From Bacteroidales bacterium (GTDB taxonomy: Bacteria; Bacteroidota; Bacteroidia; Bacteroidales; VadinHA17): a stretch of DNA of 34,243 nucleotides. Below, piece after piece: positions 1-8,135 of this stretch. Made by a program: the position numbers and the translations under genes. Position 1 is the first letter of the stretch, and every line of letters begins with the position of its first letter. The DNA is taken from NCBI GenBank assembly GCA_003157015.1, contig PMIJ01000212.1, positions 1 through 34,243 on the forward strand, in the 5' to 3' direction. Below the pieces are notes generated by a model. The model saw only the letters and a list, made by a program, of their open reading frames with translations, was not told where the DNA came from and did not search any database.

Positions 1-696
1 TACCCAATCTTTATAATCCAAAGAACCATAAGAGATATAAACTGTTTTATTAAGTTCTTTATGACTATTGAAATATTCAGTTTCCAGTTTCAAAATACTC
101 TTGTTATTCCAAACTAAAGTAGGAGCAATAATAATGTAGCCGTGGAACATTTCAGGTTGTGTAAAAAGTATGTATGAACTTAACAATCCGCCAAAGGATA
201 ATCCACTAATGGCACTTGAATCCGGTATTGTTCTATAGGTTTTATTTATTACGGGAAATAACTCATTTTTAATAAACTTAACGAAGTTATCCGCTCCTCC
301 GGCTTTCAAAAAATCTTTGCCAAATATGGTATCCATGCTTGGAGTATAATCTCGTGCTCTCTTATTCCACCAGGCATCCATTCCTTGAGCATAACTTATA
401 CCAATCACAATAATTTCTTTAATCTCATGATTCCACATCAACCAGTCAGCAATTTCTTTGGTCATTCCAAATGATTTGTCGCCATCCAAAACGTACAAAA
501 CCGGATAGGATTTATGGGTGGATGAGTATCCGATTGGCAAACCTACCTGAATTACATACTTCTCACCAGTAACATATTTTGATGCAATTGAAAATTGTTC
601 TGTGTTGTCCAGGCAAACTTTGCTTTGAGCACTTAATAATCCGATTGAACTATATACCAGGAGAGCATTCATCGCAATAAAACCTAATGTTTTCAT
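1..696 (-). CDS. Secreted alpha/beta-hydrolase esterase (C-terminal part outside window)
   Basis: An open frame runs leftward from ATG at 694-696 to the window edge, 232 codons with no stop. Residues 1-23 form a signal peptide (hydrophobic, ending near LSAQS), so the product is probably periplasmic. The rest resembles the esterase D / enterochelin-esterase-like alpha/beta-hydrolase family (PF00756). It has a YPVLYVLDGD strand near 64-73 and a nucleophile elbow GLSFGG at 165-170, where S167 is the likely catalytic serine. The catalytic Asp and His would lie outside the window. The family hydrolyses small esters, including siderophore esters and acetylated sugars; the substrate cannot be read here. 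The region is AT-rich compared with the rest of the window and sits next to a truncated comM, so it may be an acquired or rearranged segment. Confidence 0.8.
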   Translation of the reverse strand, partial: MKTLGFIAMNALLVYSSIGLLSAQSKVCLDNTEQFSIASKYVTGEKYVIQVGLPIGYSSTHKSYPVLYVLDGDKSFGMTKEIADWLMWNHEIKEIIVIGISYAQGMDAWWNKRARDYTPSMDTIFGKDFLKAGGADNFVKFIKNELFPVINKTYRTIPDSSAISGLSFGGLLSSYILFTQPEMFHGYIIIAPTLVWNNKSILKLETEYFNSHKELNKTVYISYGSLDYKDWV

Positions 697-896
697 ATGA
701 TTAAATATTGGTTGTAAGAATAAACGACCTTAACTGCATTACAGTAATAGATGAAAGTTACGACAAGAATAAATTCAAGTCAAATAAATTTTAACAAAAT
801 GGAATTCCTTAGCTCTTTAGTACATCTATTTCACTCCACCATCTGTTTATTTTTACCAGTACTATAAATTTATAAAAAACCCCCTCATTAGATATA
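697..896. other. AT-rich intergenic stretch at the comM break point
   Basis: About 200 bp between the divergent esterase start and the first codon recognisable as ComM. I see no gene, clear promoter or terminal repeat. Poly-A and poly-C runs occur near 872-884, just before ComM similarity begins. Confidence 0.4.
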
Positions 897-1604
897 ATAA
901 CAGACGTCGCTTTGGTCGGTGGAGGTACCTTTCCGCAGCCGGGGGAAATTTCTCTTGGCCATAATGGAGTACTATTTCTCGATGAGTTACCGGAGTTTAA
1001 ACGGACAGTTCTGGAAGTTCTGAGGCAACCTCTTGAAGACAGGGTTATTACAATTTCAAGAGCAAAATCGACCGTGGATTATCCGGCAAGCTTTATGCTG
1101 GTTGCCAGTATGAACCCCTGTCCATGCGGTTTTCATAATCATCCTGAAAAGGAATGCATGTGCTCGCCGGGAATGGTCCAGAAATATCTTAACAGGATAT
1201 CCGGACCCCTCCTCGACCGGATTGACATTCATATCGAAGTTGTCCCTGTTAATTATGACAAGCTTGCCGACTCAGGGAGGGTGGAGCATTCATCTGTTGT
1301 ACGTGAAAGAGTTGTAAAGGCAAGAGCAATCCAGGCAAAAAGATTTGAATCAGTAAAAGGTGTTTACTCAAATGCTCAGATGTCATCTTCAATGCAACGA
1401 AAATTTTGTCAGCTTGATGAGTCGGGTGGCAGGTTGCTCAAAACAGCAATGGATATCAGGGGTCTTTCAGCAAGAGCATATGACAGGATACTGAAAGTTG
1501 CAAGAACAATTGCAGATCTGGGTGAATCTGAAAACATTACTGCCGAACATATCTCGGAAGCAATTAATTACCGTAATCTCGACAGGGAGGGGTGGGCAGG
1601 ATGA
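897..1604 (+). pseudogene. comM: N-terminally truncated ComM/YifB Mg-chelatase-like AAA+ protein
   Basis: Family members are about 510 residues: an N-terminal S5-like domain, a Mg-chelatase-type AAA+ module and a C-terminal Mg_chelatase_C domain. ComM is a hexameric helicase that promotes branch migration during natural transformation. Here similarity starts abruptly at ITDVALVGGGT (from about 897), which in intact homologues directly follows a conserved RSPHH motif around residue 270. The N-terminal domain and the Walker A P-loop are therefore missing. What remains is Walker B (GVLFLDELPEF), the Cys-rich CPCGF segment, the arginine-finger region (SGPLLDRIDI) and an intact C-terminus ending at 1604. 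The frame is closed by TAA at 873-875, and the only usable start is TTG at 912, inside the conserved block. Without a P-loop the product should not hydrolyse ATP. Most likely a pseudogene remnant; an assembly junction near 895 is the alternative. Confidence 0.75.
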
Positions 1605-1614
1605 GAGAAGTCGA

Positions 1615-1657
1615 GTCAGACTGAGCTGAGCCGAAGACTGACGAGTGGATTTTTTTT
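1615..1657 (+). terminator. Candidate intrinsic terminator after comM fragment
   Basis: GTCAGACT (1615-1622) pairs with AGACTGAC (1635-1642) with one A-A mismatch. A T8 run follows at 1650-1657, 11 bp after the comM stop. The 12-nt loop and mismatch make it only moderately strong. Confidence 0.45.
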
Positions 1658-1705
1658 GCCGTGCCAGGAGTGCACCAGTTTCATTCCCTTTTCTGCACAT
1701 TTTAA

Positions 1706-1736
1706 TTTGTGAGTTAATCAATTTGTGCTATTTTTA
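1706..1736 (+). promoter_or_regulatory. Bacteroidota-type promoter for the SiaB-like gene
   Basis: TTTG at 1706-1709, a 19-nt spacer and TATTTTTA at 1729-1736 match the Bacteroidota consensus TTTG/TAnnTTTG at all but the last base. The predicted transcript would start near 1743, about 24 nt before the ATG at 1767. Confidence 0.5.
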
Positions 1737-1766
1737 AAAACTCAATAAACCACCATATTTTAGCAG

Positions 1767-2882
1767 ATGGATCTTACTCGTCGAATTCGGGATAAAATGA
1801 TGAAGGAACGCCTTATGTTCGTTTACCGGGGTGTTGTAACGAATGAGAATTCCATTCCGCTGCTTATGCTTCTCGAAAAAGAGATGGAGAATTCTGAATT
1901 TGGGTTCGTCGGCAGGAAAAGGCTCTTTATGTTCGTCCTTGAGAGTCTTCAGAATGTCTCGAGGCACAGCGATCAGCATCAGCATGCCGATATGTCATTG
2001 GTTGTTTACTCCAAAATAGGAAACGGCTATACTGTCACCACAGGGAATGTTCTTCCGTCGGCAAATATAAACGACCTGAAAAGCAAACTGGATGAGATTA
2101 ACAGTCTTCAGACCGATGAGATAAGAAATGTATACCGGCAAATGCTTAGTACAGCGGAATTCAGTAATAAAGGCGGAGCAGGACTTGGCCTGATAGAGAT
2201 GGCAAAAAAAACCGGCAATAAGCTAGATTATGATTTTGTGCCGCTCGATGAGGAATATTCTTATTTTATTTTAAGCAAGACAGTGAATTCTGTTGGGGTA
2301 GGGATACATTACGGGAAGAATGAACGGCCTTTTCATGGTAAGATTATTTCTCAGCTTGAAAGGCTCATGGCCGATAACAATGTTTACCTTATCTGGTCAG
2401 GCCACATAACAACAGATGTTGAAAAGGAAGTTCTCACATTCACAGAAACAAAACTTACTGAAGAAGATGTTGAATTAACCCTGAGGAAAAGAATTTTCAG
2501 CGTACTTGTTGAAATACTTGAGAATGTTGCCAGGTACAGTCCCGGTAAGGAGCCCGAGGAAAAATACGGTATGCCGGTGGCCATGATAAGGCTGGAAGAT
2601 GATGTCTATACATTGACTACTGGAAACCTGATTCTCAATGAAAAAATGGAAGATCTTAAAGGGAAGCTTGACACTATAAATAAGTTTGATAAAGTAGGAC
2701 TGAAAGAACTCTTCAGGAAATCTCTATCAGGGCAGACGATAAGTTCAAATAGCACCGGGAATATGGGGCTGATTGATATGGCAAGGAAATCGGGCAGTAA
2801 ACTGGTGTACCAGTTCGAACAGATAAACGAGCTTTATTCCTATTATGTTCTGACAGTTAAGGTAGAAGGAAAAATCAATTAA
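1767..2882 (+). CDS. Tandem two-domain SiaB-like (GHKL-fold) protein kinase
   Basis: A 371-residue soluble protein made of two copies of a SiaB/DUF6272-like domain, roughly residues 10-175 and 185-367. The copies align through an N-box-like motif (ESLQNVSRHSD and EILENVARYSP), a YT(V/L)TTGN strand, a LK(S/G)KLD helix and a G-box-like segment (GGAGLGLIEMAKK and TGNMGLIDMARK), ending in EEYSYFILS and ELYSYYVLT. SiaB in Pseudomonas is a single-domain kinase that phosphorylates a threonine of the STAS-like protein SiaC, opposed by the PP2C phosphatase SiaA. Here the partners are not adjacent, so the target is unknown. The second copy lacks one glycine of the G-box and may be weaker in ATP binding. 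The gene has its own promoter and ends 4 bp inside convergent lpxH (shared TTAA). The domain family is well supported; the kinase function is inferred. Confidence 0.7.
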   Translation: MDLTRRIRDKMMKERLMFVYRGVVTNENSIPLLMLLEKEMENSEFGFVGRKRLFMFVLESLQNVSRHSDQHQHADMSLVVYSKIGNGYTVTTGNVLPSANINDLKSKLDEINSLQTDEIRNVYRQMLSTAEFSNKGGAGLGLIEMAKKTGNKLDYDFVPLDEEYSYFILSKTVNSVGVGIHYGKNERPFHGKIISQLERLMADNNVYLIWSGHITTDVEKEVLTFTETKLTEEDVELTLRKRIFSVLVEILENVARYSPGKEPEEKYGMPVAMIRLEDDVYTLTTGNLILNEKMEDLKGKLDTINKFDKVGLKELFRKSLSGQTISSNSTGNMGLIDMARKSGSKLVYQFEQINELYSYYVLTVKVEGKIN

Positions 2883-3625
2883 GGCAATCTTTTAAAGCTA
2901 AGGTCTTTACCATCCCATTCAGCATAACTGCCGTTTTTAATCCAGTCCCCGAGAAATACAATTTCTGTTTCCGGCATCAGATTGTACTTCATTGCAAGAT
3001 GCCGGTGTCCAAAAATGAAATAATCAATCTTCTCAATTTCAAGAACCGATCGGGCATATCTGATAAGATCTTCCTCTTCCTCGCCGAGAAACTCTTTTGT
3101 GATGCCTTTCCCGAGCCGTGAGTTCAGCGACCACCTGTGACCTATTCCGATACCAATTGAAGGATGGAGGGCTGAATACATAACCTGCAATGGTCTGTTT
3201 CTGAATATCGAAAGCAATATTTTATAGCCGGTGCTTTTTGTTCCTAATCCTTCACCATGTGCAAGGTGAAACCTCTTCCCGTCAAACTGAGTCGTTATAG
3301 GGGAAGTATGGATTGTCATGCCACATTCATCTGAAAAATAGTTGCCGACCCACATATCGTGGTTTCCTGTAAAAAAATGAACCGGAATTCCCGAATCTGT
3401 TATCTCAGAAACCGTTCCAAGAAACCTTGTAAACCCCCTTGGAACCACGAGCTTATATTCCCACCAGAAATCGAAGATATCTCCGAGAAGGTAAATCTCT
3501 TTTGCATCAGTTACGACTGAGTTTAACCATTTGACCACTTTTTTTTCCCTTTCAACGGGCAGCGATCCTGCAGGTAATCCGAGGTGAAAATCAGAAGCAA
3601 AATATATTTTCCCTGTTTCTGTCAA
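2879..3625 (-). CDS. lpxH: UDP-2,3-diacylglucosamine diphosphatase
   Basis: A 248-residue calcineurin-like phosphoesterase that hydrolyses UDP-2,3-diacylglucosamine to lipid X in lipid A synthesis, as a peripheral inner-membrane enzyme. The metal-binding motifs are all present in order: SDFHLG (residues 11-16), LGDIFDFWW (about 47-55), GNHDMW (about 91-96), LAHGEG and GHRHL near the C-terminus. Length is normal. No ATG is available: the frame opens with TTG at 3623-3625, which lies in frame with and only 9 nt after the TAG of the upstream lipoprotein gene. Translation may therefore be coupled to that gene. It is the last gene of a minus-strand operon with two TlpA-like lipoproteins, and its stop overlaps the convergent SiaB-like gene. 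Confidence 0.9.
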   Translation of the reverse strand: MTETGKIYFASDFHLGLPAGSLPVEREKKVVKWLNSVVTDAKEIYLLGDIFDFWWEYKLVVPRGFTRFLGTVSEITDSGIPVHFFTGNHDMWVGNYFSDECGMTIHTSPITTQFDGKRFHLAHGEGLGTKSTGYKILLSIFRNRPLQVMYSALHPSIGIGIGHRWSLNSRLGKGITKEFLGEEEEDLIRYARSVLEIEKIDYFIFGHRHLAMKYNLMPETEIVFLGDWIKNGSYAEWDGKDLSFKRLP

Positions 3626-3634
3626 GGCTCTGTG

Positions 3635-4795
3635 CTATTTGTTGAATAATTGTTCGAGTTTTAGCTCCAGTGCTCTTCCATGAAGGTCCGACGCAATAAT
3701 TCTACTTCCTTTATCAAAAAGGTAGTTGGAAGGAAGAATTTTTACATTGAATAGAATGGCATTTTTAGGGTTTTTAGGATCATCTTCCCTTGTGTTTATC
3801 CAGGGCAGCTCATCATACCTGACAGCTGCTTTCCAGGCAGTTTCATTTTCATCGAGATTAATCTGGTATATCTCAAGTCCTTTTTTACTATAAAGCTTGT
3901 AGAGCTCTTTGAATTGAAGATTCTCTTCGATACAATCTTTCGATTGGACTGACCAGAATGCCAGAAGTACGTACTTTCCTTTCAGTGAAGATAATGCTAC
4001 TCTCTTGCCGGCAATATCAACTAAATCAGGATCAAGTACAATCTTTGGCAGGTTTTTGCTCATCTGCTCAATCTCAGAAATTTTCAGACTGTTCAACTCC
4101 TTTTCGAAATCTCTTGCCAGAGCCTGCACCTGTTTTGAATTAGGATAATGGCGCGTAAGCGAATCACTTACAATTTTAAGATACTGTACATCGCGTGGTT
4201 CGTAAAGAACATATGTTTCATCATTAAGTCTCTGGTACAGAGCTTTGATTGATGCCAGAGAATTAATGTTACCAAGTATGAATTCAATATTTTTCATACG
4301 CTGAGCTTTGACTAATTCATTGTACTCTGTTTCAAGTAAAGGACCCCTTGCATCAAATCCAGGTTCCTTTGAAGCGTTTTTGTAAACTGAAGTCAGGGAA
4401 TCAAGTTTTCTTTTTGTTTCGATAAGAACCAGATCAAGTGTGTGCAGCTTCTCAGATCCTGCCGATCCTGCAACCGAATAATTTTCAAACAGGTTTTGAC
4501 CGCTGAAATCGAGCTTTATCTTTTCCCCCGGCTCAGCCAATAAAGTGATAAAATTCTTTGTTGAAAAACCAAGCTGGAAAAAGTCAGCTCCTATGCTCTT
4601 TACTTTTAACCGGAATGTACCTTTCCTGCTGATCTTTGCAGAGTCAATAAGTACGGGAGTGTCGACATCAAGCCTGTTGAGATAAATATATTTTTCTTTT
4701 GAATTTTTAATAACACCGTTGACTGCGAATTTATTTTTGTCGTTGCATCCCGAAAAAATAAGAACCAGGGCCAGGAGGAATAATGTTCGTTTCAT
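3635..4795 (-). CDS. TlpA/DUF4369-type thioredoxin-fold lipoprotein with degenerate active site
   Basis: A 386-residue lipoprotein. The start is set at ATG 4793-4795 because MKRTLFLLALVLIFSGC is a textbook type II signal peptide with lipidated Cys17; starting upstream at TTG 4828 would put 11 charged residues before it. An N-terminal DUF4369-like beta domain (about 22-105) and a helical linker precede a thioredoxin/AhpC-TSA fold from about 255. At the redox site, where the paralogue next door has WCGPC, this protein reads QSKDC: the first, attacking cysteine is Ser285 and only Cys288 remains. It cannot act as an ordinary dithiol reductase and may bind partners, act as a monothiol or be structural. 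Its stop is 9 nt before lpxH; the second lipoprotein lies immediately upstream. Confidence 0.82.
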   Translation of the reverse strand: MKRTLFLLALVLIFSGCNDKNKFAVNGVIKNSKEKYIYLNRLDVDTPVLIDSAKISRKGTFRLKVKSIGADFFQLGFSTKNFITLLAEPGEKIKLDFSGQNLFENYSVAGSAGSEKLHTLDLVLIETKRKLDSLTSVYKNASKEPGFDARGPLLETEYNELVKAQRMKNIEFILGNINSLASIKALYQRLNDETYVLYEPRDVQYLKIVSDSLTRHYPNSKQVQALARDFEKELNSLKISEIEQMSKNLPKIVLDPDLVDIAGKRVALSSLKGKYVLLAFWSVQSKDCIEENLQFKELYKLYSKKGLEIYQINLDENETAWKAAVRYDELPWINTREDDPKNPKNAILFNVKILPSNYLFDKGSRIIASDLHGRALELKLEQLFNK

Positions 4796-4828
4796 TAAAT
4801 ATCGGATTTCCAGTTTTGTTTTCAGCAA

Positions 4829-5992
4829 TTATTTAAATATTTCGGCAAGTTTGGTCTGCAATTGAGGACCCCTTAGGTTTGATGCAATTATTCTGCCTTC
4901 TTTATCTAAAAGATAATTGCATGGTATGGATTCAATTCTATAAAGCGGAACAACCACTGAATTCCAGTACTGAACGTCGCTGACATGTATCCATTTCTCA
5001 AGATGATCGTCCTCAATACCTTTCATCCAGGCGTCTTTGGTTTTATCGAGTGATACCTGGTAAATCTGGAACCCTCTTTTGTGATATAAACTATATACAT
5101 TCACCAGGTTTGGATTTTCTTTTCTGCATGGACCGCACCATGAGGCCCAGAAATCGAGCAGAACCACTGACCCTCTGGTTGAGGATAATTTTATAGTATC
5201 TCCTGCTGGTGTTGGAAGAGATATTTCAGGAGCCATGGCTCCTGCAGCTGAGGCAGGAGCTGCACCTGTTTCTCCTTTCATTTTTGCTGCTAACTCCTTA
5301 ACCTGATCATGCAGCGATATTACGGGTTCATAATCGGGATAAAGGCTAAACATAGAGGAGTCAACCTTCTCAAAATATTTCATATCCTTTGCCGGATTGA
5401 GAACGTAAACGCTGGGCGCAACCTGCTGATAGAGTGCAACAAGGCTGACCAGCGAGTTAAGATTTTCATCGATATATTTTTTGGTATAGGAGTTAATTTC
5501 CGACAGGTAGCTCTGTGCCAGACTGTCGAGAGATTCAATTACTTTTGGTAACTCGGGCTTATCTACATTTTGTTTATAGATATCGCTTAGTCCTGAAAGT
5601 TTTTTTATTGTTGACTGGAGTGTCTTGTTATATTCAGTCATCATTTCAGTACCTTTAGATCCTTTTAATGATATTGGATAATTCAGTGAATCTGAGTTAG
5701 CTTTAAGTGTGATCTTCTCCCCCGGTTCAATCAGCATTGTAAGAAAGTTATTCTCATTTCTTTTTAGAAGGTAGAAAGAAGGCTGCTTAATCTCCCTCTT
5801 GAAATTAAAAGCACCATCTGAGGAAAGCTTAACTGAATCAACAGGTTTCAGTTCATTCGACTTGAGTTCATCGAGATAAATAAAGGTTCCGCTGAGAGGA
5901 TTTACAATTGTGCCTGAAATTCTGACAATATTGTTTTTGCAACCGGCAGAAAACAATACGATAAACATAAAGAATAAAAGCTTCTTTTTCAT
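4829..5992 (-). CDS. TlpA-like thiol-disulfide oxidoreductase lipoprotein (DUF4369 + thioredoxin)
   Basis: A 387-residue lipoprotein: signal peptide MKKKLLFFMFIVLFSAGC with lipidated Cys18, a DUF4369-like beta domain (about 22-110), a long helical segment (about 115-240), a short Ala-rich linker (about 242-255) and a C-terminal TlpA/ResA-like thioredoxin fold. The active site is WCGPC with Cys286 and Cys289. Such proteins reduce disulfides in exported proteins or apocytochromes in the periplasm; the specific substrate is not evident. It is first in the operon (this gene, its degenerate paralogue, lpxH), with a candidate promoter at 6036-6064. The two lipoproteins share the same domain order and look like a tandem duplication. 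Confidence 0.87.
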   Translation of the reverse strand: MKKKLLFFMFIVLFSAGCKNNIVRISGTIVNPLSGTFIYLDELKSNELKPVDSVKLSSDGAFNFKREIKQPSFYLLKRNENNFLTMLIEPGEKITLKANSDSLNYPISLKGSKGTEMMTEYNKTLQSTIKKLSGLSDIYKQNVDKPELPKVIESLDSLAQSYLSEINSYTKKYIDENLNSLVSLVALYQQVAPSVYVLNPAKDMKYFEKVDSSMFSLYPDYEPVISLHDQVKELAAKMKGETGAAPASAAGAMAPEISLPTPAGDTIKLSSTRGSVVLLDFWASWCGPCRKENPNLVNVYSLYHKRGFQIYQVSLDKTKDAWMKGIEDDHLEKWIHVSDVQYWNSVVVPLYRIESIPCNYLLDKEGRIIASNLRGPQLQTKLAEIFK

Positions 5993-6035
5993 TAAGTAAA
6001 ATGTTAATTGATAATTATTTTCAATTATTGAAATG

Positions 6036-6064
6036 CAAAGTTATTCTTTTTTTAATCCGGCAAT
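6036..6064 (-). promoter_or_regulatory. Bacteroidota-type promoter for the tlpA-like/lpxH operon
   Basis: Read on the minus strand: ATTG (6061-6064), a 17-nt spacer and TAACTTTG (6036-6043), a full match to the -7 consensus with a slightly short spacer. The transcript would start near 6029, giving a leader of about 37 nt before the ATG at 5992. Confidence 0.5.
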
Positions 6065-6126
6065 ACTTTTAAGAAATTTTATTAATTTTCCCGCCAGATG
6101 ACGCTTGTTTGCAGGCTTCATTTTTT

Positions 6127-6158
6127 ATTGGTATCTTAGATAGTTTTTTATACGTTAT
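6127..6158 (+). promoter_or_regulatory. Possible promoter of the glycogen operon
   Basis: ATTG (6127-6130), 20 nt, TACGTTAT (6151-6158): six of eight positions match the Bacteroidota -7 element. It lies about 15 nt before the debranching enzyme ATG, so the leader would be very short. Weak on its own, but no better candidate exists in the 181-bp divergent region. Confidence 0.3.
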
Positions 6159-6173
6159 TCAAACTGTAAATAT

Positions 6174-8123
6174 ATGAGTTACATTAAGTTCGAAAAGGGA
6201 CAGGTAGTTAACCTCGAATATTCTCTGGCACGTGAGATGATAAGAACGAACAGAGCGGGTTCTTATTCCTCAACAACACTTGTTGGTTGTAATACCAGGA
6301 AATATCACGGACTGCTGGTTTGTCCTGTTGATGAGTTAGGAGGGGAGAGATTTGTGCTACTGTCTTCCCTCGATGTTACAGTTGTAAATAAGGACAAGAG
6401 TTTCAATACAGGGATAAGAAAATATAAAGGAGATTATTTCAGTCCAAAAGGTCATAAATATGTTGAGGATTATGATACCGATGATATTCCTTCAAGAATT
6501 TACAGGGTTGGTGGTGTAATTCTTAAACAGGAAAGACTTATGGTTCATTATGAAGAACAGCTTCTTATGAGGTTCTCTATCCTTGAGGCATCTGAACCAA
6601 TGAAACTGCAGTTCCGTCCATTCCTGGCCTTCAGGAATATTCATCAGCTTACTCACGCCAACCTGGCTGCCAATACGAGGGTCGATTTCATAGAAAACGG
6701 CATCAGGTCGAAGATGTATGAAGGCTTTCCATGGTTAAATATTCAATTTTCCACTGATGCTGAGTTTATTCAAATGCCCGATTGGTATCGTGGAGTAGAA
6801 TACATTGAGGAACAGAAACGGGGATATGATTATTCGGAGGACCTGTTTACTCCGGGTTTTTTTGAACTTAAAGCAAAAAAAGGAGATGTTATTGTTTTCT
6901 CTGCATCAACCAAAGAGGAGAAGACTGCGGGGCTCAAACAGAAGTTTACAAAGACCGTTTCGGGTAAGATCCCAAGGGATAGTTTCATTAACTGTTTAAA
7001 GAACGCTGCCCAGCAATTTGTTGAAAAACGCGGAGGCAAGACTCTTATTATAGCTGGTTATCCATGGTTTGGTGCATGGGGAAGGGATACTTTTATAGCG
7101 TTACCGGGTTTAGCACTTGCCCGTCATGGTCTTGTACTCTATAGAGAAGTACTGGATACACAAATTAACAAAATGAAGGATGGATTGTTTCCAAATATGG
7201 GTAGTACAAGTAACCCGGCATTTAATTCTGTTGACGCACCTCTCTGGTTTTTCTGGGCTGTTCAGCAATATACGGAACACGGTGGCACGGATAGTTGGGA
7301 GAGATATGGTGAAGCAGCAAAATCAGTACTGAATGCCTTTAAAAATGGTACCGCTTTTAATATTCACATGAGAGACAATGGCCTTATTTATGCTGATGCC
7401 CCTGGGAAAGCTCTGACCTGGATGGATGCTGTAGTACATGGCACTCCGGTTACCGCACGAAGAGGTTATGATGTGGAAATAAATGCTCTCTGGTATAATG
7501 CTGTTTGTTTTTCTCTTGAAATGGCAGCAAAGGGAAACGATAAGACGCTTATTAAGGAATATCAGAAATTGCCGGAGCTTATTAAGAAATCATTCCTTGA
7601 TATATTTTGGGATGAAAAAATTGGCTATCTGGCTGATTATGTTAATGATGATGAAGGGGAAAATACTTTTATAAGGCCGAATATGGTAATAGCTGTTTCG
7701 ATGCCGTATTCAATGCTTAATAAGGACCAGATGAAAAAGATACTGGATGTTGCAGATCGGGACCTTGTTACCATAAGAGGGCTCAGAAGCCTTTCTCCCA
7801 GAAATAAATTGTACCAAGGTGTCTGCAGGGGAAATCAGGAAGAAAGAGATACTGCATATCACCAGGGTACGGTATGGCCATGGCTTTATGGTCCCTTCTG
7901 CGAAGGATGGCTGAAAGTATATGGTCAACAGGGTGTGCAGAAAGTAAAAAAATTAATTTATGGGCTTGAAGCTGTAATGAGCGAACACGGAATCAGTACG
8001 ATTTCCGAGATCTATGATGGCGATCCTCCTCACTCACCTCAGGGTGCTATCTCACAGGCATGGAGTGTTGGTGAGGTATTAAGGATTATTAACTTACTTG
8101 AGACAAAATTTGCAAATCAATAA
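6174..8123 (+). CDS. Glycogen debranching enzyme (amylo-alpha-1,6-glucosidase, GH133)
   Basis: A 649-residue cytoplasmic enzyme with the architecture of bacterial/archaeal glycogen debranching enzymes: an N-terminal beta-rich GDE_N domain (about 1-260) with NTRKYHGLLV near its start, and a C-terminal (alpha/alpha)6 barrel (PF06202). Barrel motifs are GYPWFGAWGRDTF (about 295-307), LTWMDAVVHGTPVTAR (about 410), YHQGTVWPWLYGPF (about 563) and SEIYDGDPPHSPQGAISQAW (about 611-630). These include the acidic residues expected for hydrolysing alpha-1,6 glucosyl stubs left after phosphorylase or transferase action. No signal peptide is present, so it acts on internal storage glucan. It is first in a four-gene operon; the next gene starts 12 nt after its stop. 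Confidence 0.9.
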   Translation: MSYIKFEKGQVVNLEYSLAREMIRTNRAGSYSSTTLVGCNTRKYHGLLVCPVDELGGERFVLLSSLDVTVVNKDKSFNTGIRKYKGDYFSPKGHKYVEDYDTDDIPSRIYRVGGVILKQERLMVHYEEQLLMRFSILEASEPMKLQFRPFLAFRNIHQLTHANLAANTRVDFIENGIRSKMYEGFPWLNIQFSTDAEFIQMPDWYRGVEYIEEQKRGYDYSEDLFTPGFFELKAKKGDVIVFSASTKEEKTAGLKQKFTKTVSGKIPRDSFINCLKNAAQQFVEKRGGKTLIIAGYPWFGAWGRDTFIALPGLALARHGLVLYREVLDTQINKMKDGLFPNMGSTSNPAFNSVDAPLWFFWAVQQYTEHGGTDSWERYGEAAKSVLNAFKNGTAFNIHMRDNGLIYADAPGKALTWMDAVVHGTPVTARRGYDVEINALWYNAVCFSLEMAAKGNDKTLIKEYQKLPELIKKSFLDIFWDEKIGYLADYVNDDEGENTFIRPNMVIAVSMPYSMLNKDQMKKILDVADRDLVTIRGLRSLSPRNKLYQGVCRGNQEERDTAYHQGTVWPWLYGPFCEGWLKVYGQQGVQKVKKLIYGLEAVMSEHGISTISEIYDGDPPHSPQGAISQAWSVGEVLRIINLLETKFANQ

Positions 8124-8135
8124 CGAGGATAGGTT

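Noticed and set aside
4796..4828. 11-codon extension of the degenerate TlpA-like protein
   Set aside because: It would bury the lipoprotein signal peptide behind charged residues; ATG 4793-4795 is correct.
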